This document shows positions 63,376 through 64,000 of a stretch of DNA of 64,000 nucleotides, one piece after another. The notes beneath the pieces were generated by a model. It was not told where the DNA came from. It ran no database searches and was given only the letters and a program-made list of their open reading frames with translations. Location of the stretch: NCBI GenBank assembly GCA_028023455.1, contig JAQFVV010012535.1:2976001-3040000 (forward strand), read 5' to 3'. Made by a program: the position numbers and the translations under genes. This DNA is from Epiperipatus broadwayi. Lineage: Eukaryota > Onychophora > Udeonychophora > Euonychophora > Peripatidae. The first letter of the stretch is position 1. Each line of letters starts with the position of its first letter.

Positions 63376-64000
63376 ACAATGCCATATTTTACTATAGCCT
63401 GATATTGGTGTCATGATTTCCATGTAGATGATTCCACCTTCATTTCAGATTTTCTTCTAAAAATAATAAACTATGCAGAAACAAATTAAATGAAAATATA
63501 CACTTTATTAATATATTAAGTAAGTGCACATAATTCCAACTAGCACATTATATAATATATCATTTTCAGTTGAATAAGATTTATCCCATTTTAATATCAC
63601 TCTGTTTGTGATGTCAATAATATTATGTATGTTTTCATTATCTCAACTAAACTTAGCTTTTATTTTAATCTAATTTTTAAAATCTTTTATAAAATGTATG
63701 TGCTGAGAACACCCATTATATTTATCATGCGCCAAATCATTTTAACATGCCCTCATTAAATATTTCATTTTAAATCTTAGATGAATAGGGAACACTTTTT
63801 TAATAATCAATAATATTGTTTCATGTTTAAATAGCAAATAATGTGCTAGAATAATCGCAATGTGTCAATAATAAAAACCACAATAATGTAGCTAAATCTA
63901 CAATTGTTAATTATTAAATACATGGACACTTTATATTTTTATATCAAAATACTCTTGTTTGAATGAACATTTCATCCCAAACAGAATATTGCTTCAGAAA
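63376..64000. other. AT-rich non-coding DNA to the window edge
   Basis: Nothing recognised. Confidence 0.5.

Overview
The window looks like nuclear DNA from an invertebrate animal. It is very AT-rich and CpG-poor, with almost no coding sequence, one gene exon bounded by GT/AG splice sites, many microsatellites, and a dense population of decayed animal transposons. These include an RTE-like LINE, a second LINE with an endonuclease, an irritans-like mariner, a Penelope-like element, tRNA-derived SINEs and several foldback families. The gene is an Ebony-like NRPS, a family best known from arthropods. A protostome is therefore likely, but I cannot fix the phylum.

The one convincing protein-coding gene is on the minus strand at 33856-36276. 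It encodes adenylation, carrier and amine-selecting domains of an Ebony (beta-alanyl amine synthase) homologue: 807 codons in a single uninterrupted exon. The exon starts just after a textbook 3' splice site and ends in a CAG|GTAAGC donor, so a 5' UTR exon and at least one short C-terminal exon lie elsewhere. I did not find them.

Region by region. 1-9 kb: AT-rich DNA with a 226-bp (AAT)n array, two RTE-type LINE tails and one short foldback. 9.3-10.7 kb: a TA-flanked DNA transposon with 16-bp terminal inverted repeats. 11-12.4 kb: a decayed lysine/glutamate-rich reading frame. 14-24 kb: a retroposed 3' end, a tRNA-derived palindrome, a 395-bp foldback with hammerhead-ribozyme-like cores, and a third RTE tail. 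24-27.4 kb: a minus-strand LINE pseudogene interrupted by a poly-G tract. 28 kb: a tRNA-Gly-derived SINE. 29.85-31.99 and 51.15-53.16 kb: two copies of a 2-kb non-coding repeat that flank the Ebony-like gene. 39-43 kb: a mariner relic, two long foldbacks, a tandem duplication and a second retroposed 3' end. 47-50.2 kb: an unusual, CpG-richer stretch with short duplications, four copies of a 14-bp near-palindrome and a candidate structured RNA with a pseudoknot. 50.2-60.4 kb: many foldbacks and duplications, plus the GIY-YIG end of a Penelope-like element. 60.5-64 kb: another SINE and more foldback copies.

The genes do not form a pathway here. The Ebony-like gene stands alone in transposon-rich DNA. 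The most unusual non-coding signal is a foldback family whose right arms (17777-17818 and 56343-56382) can fold as type I hammerhead ribozymes with a minimal stem III, with a compensatory base pair change in stem II between the two copies.
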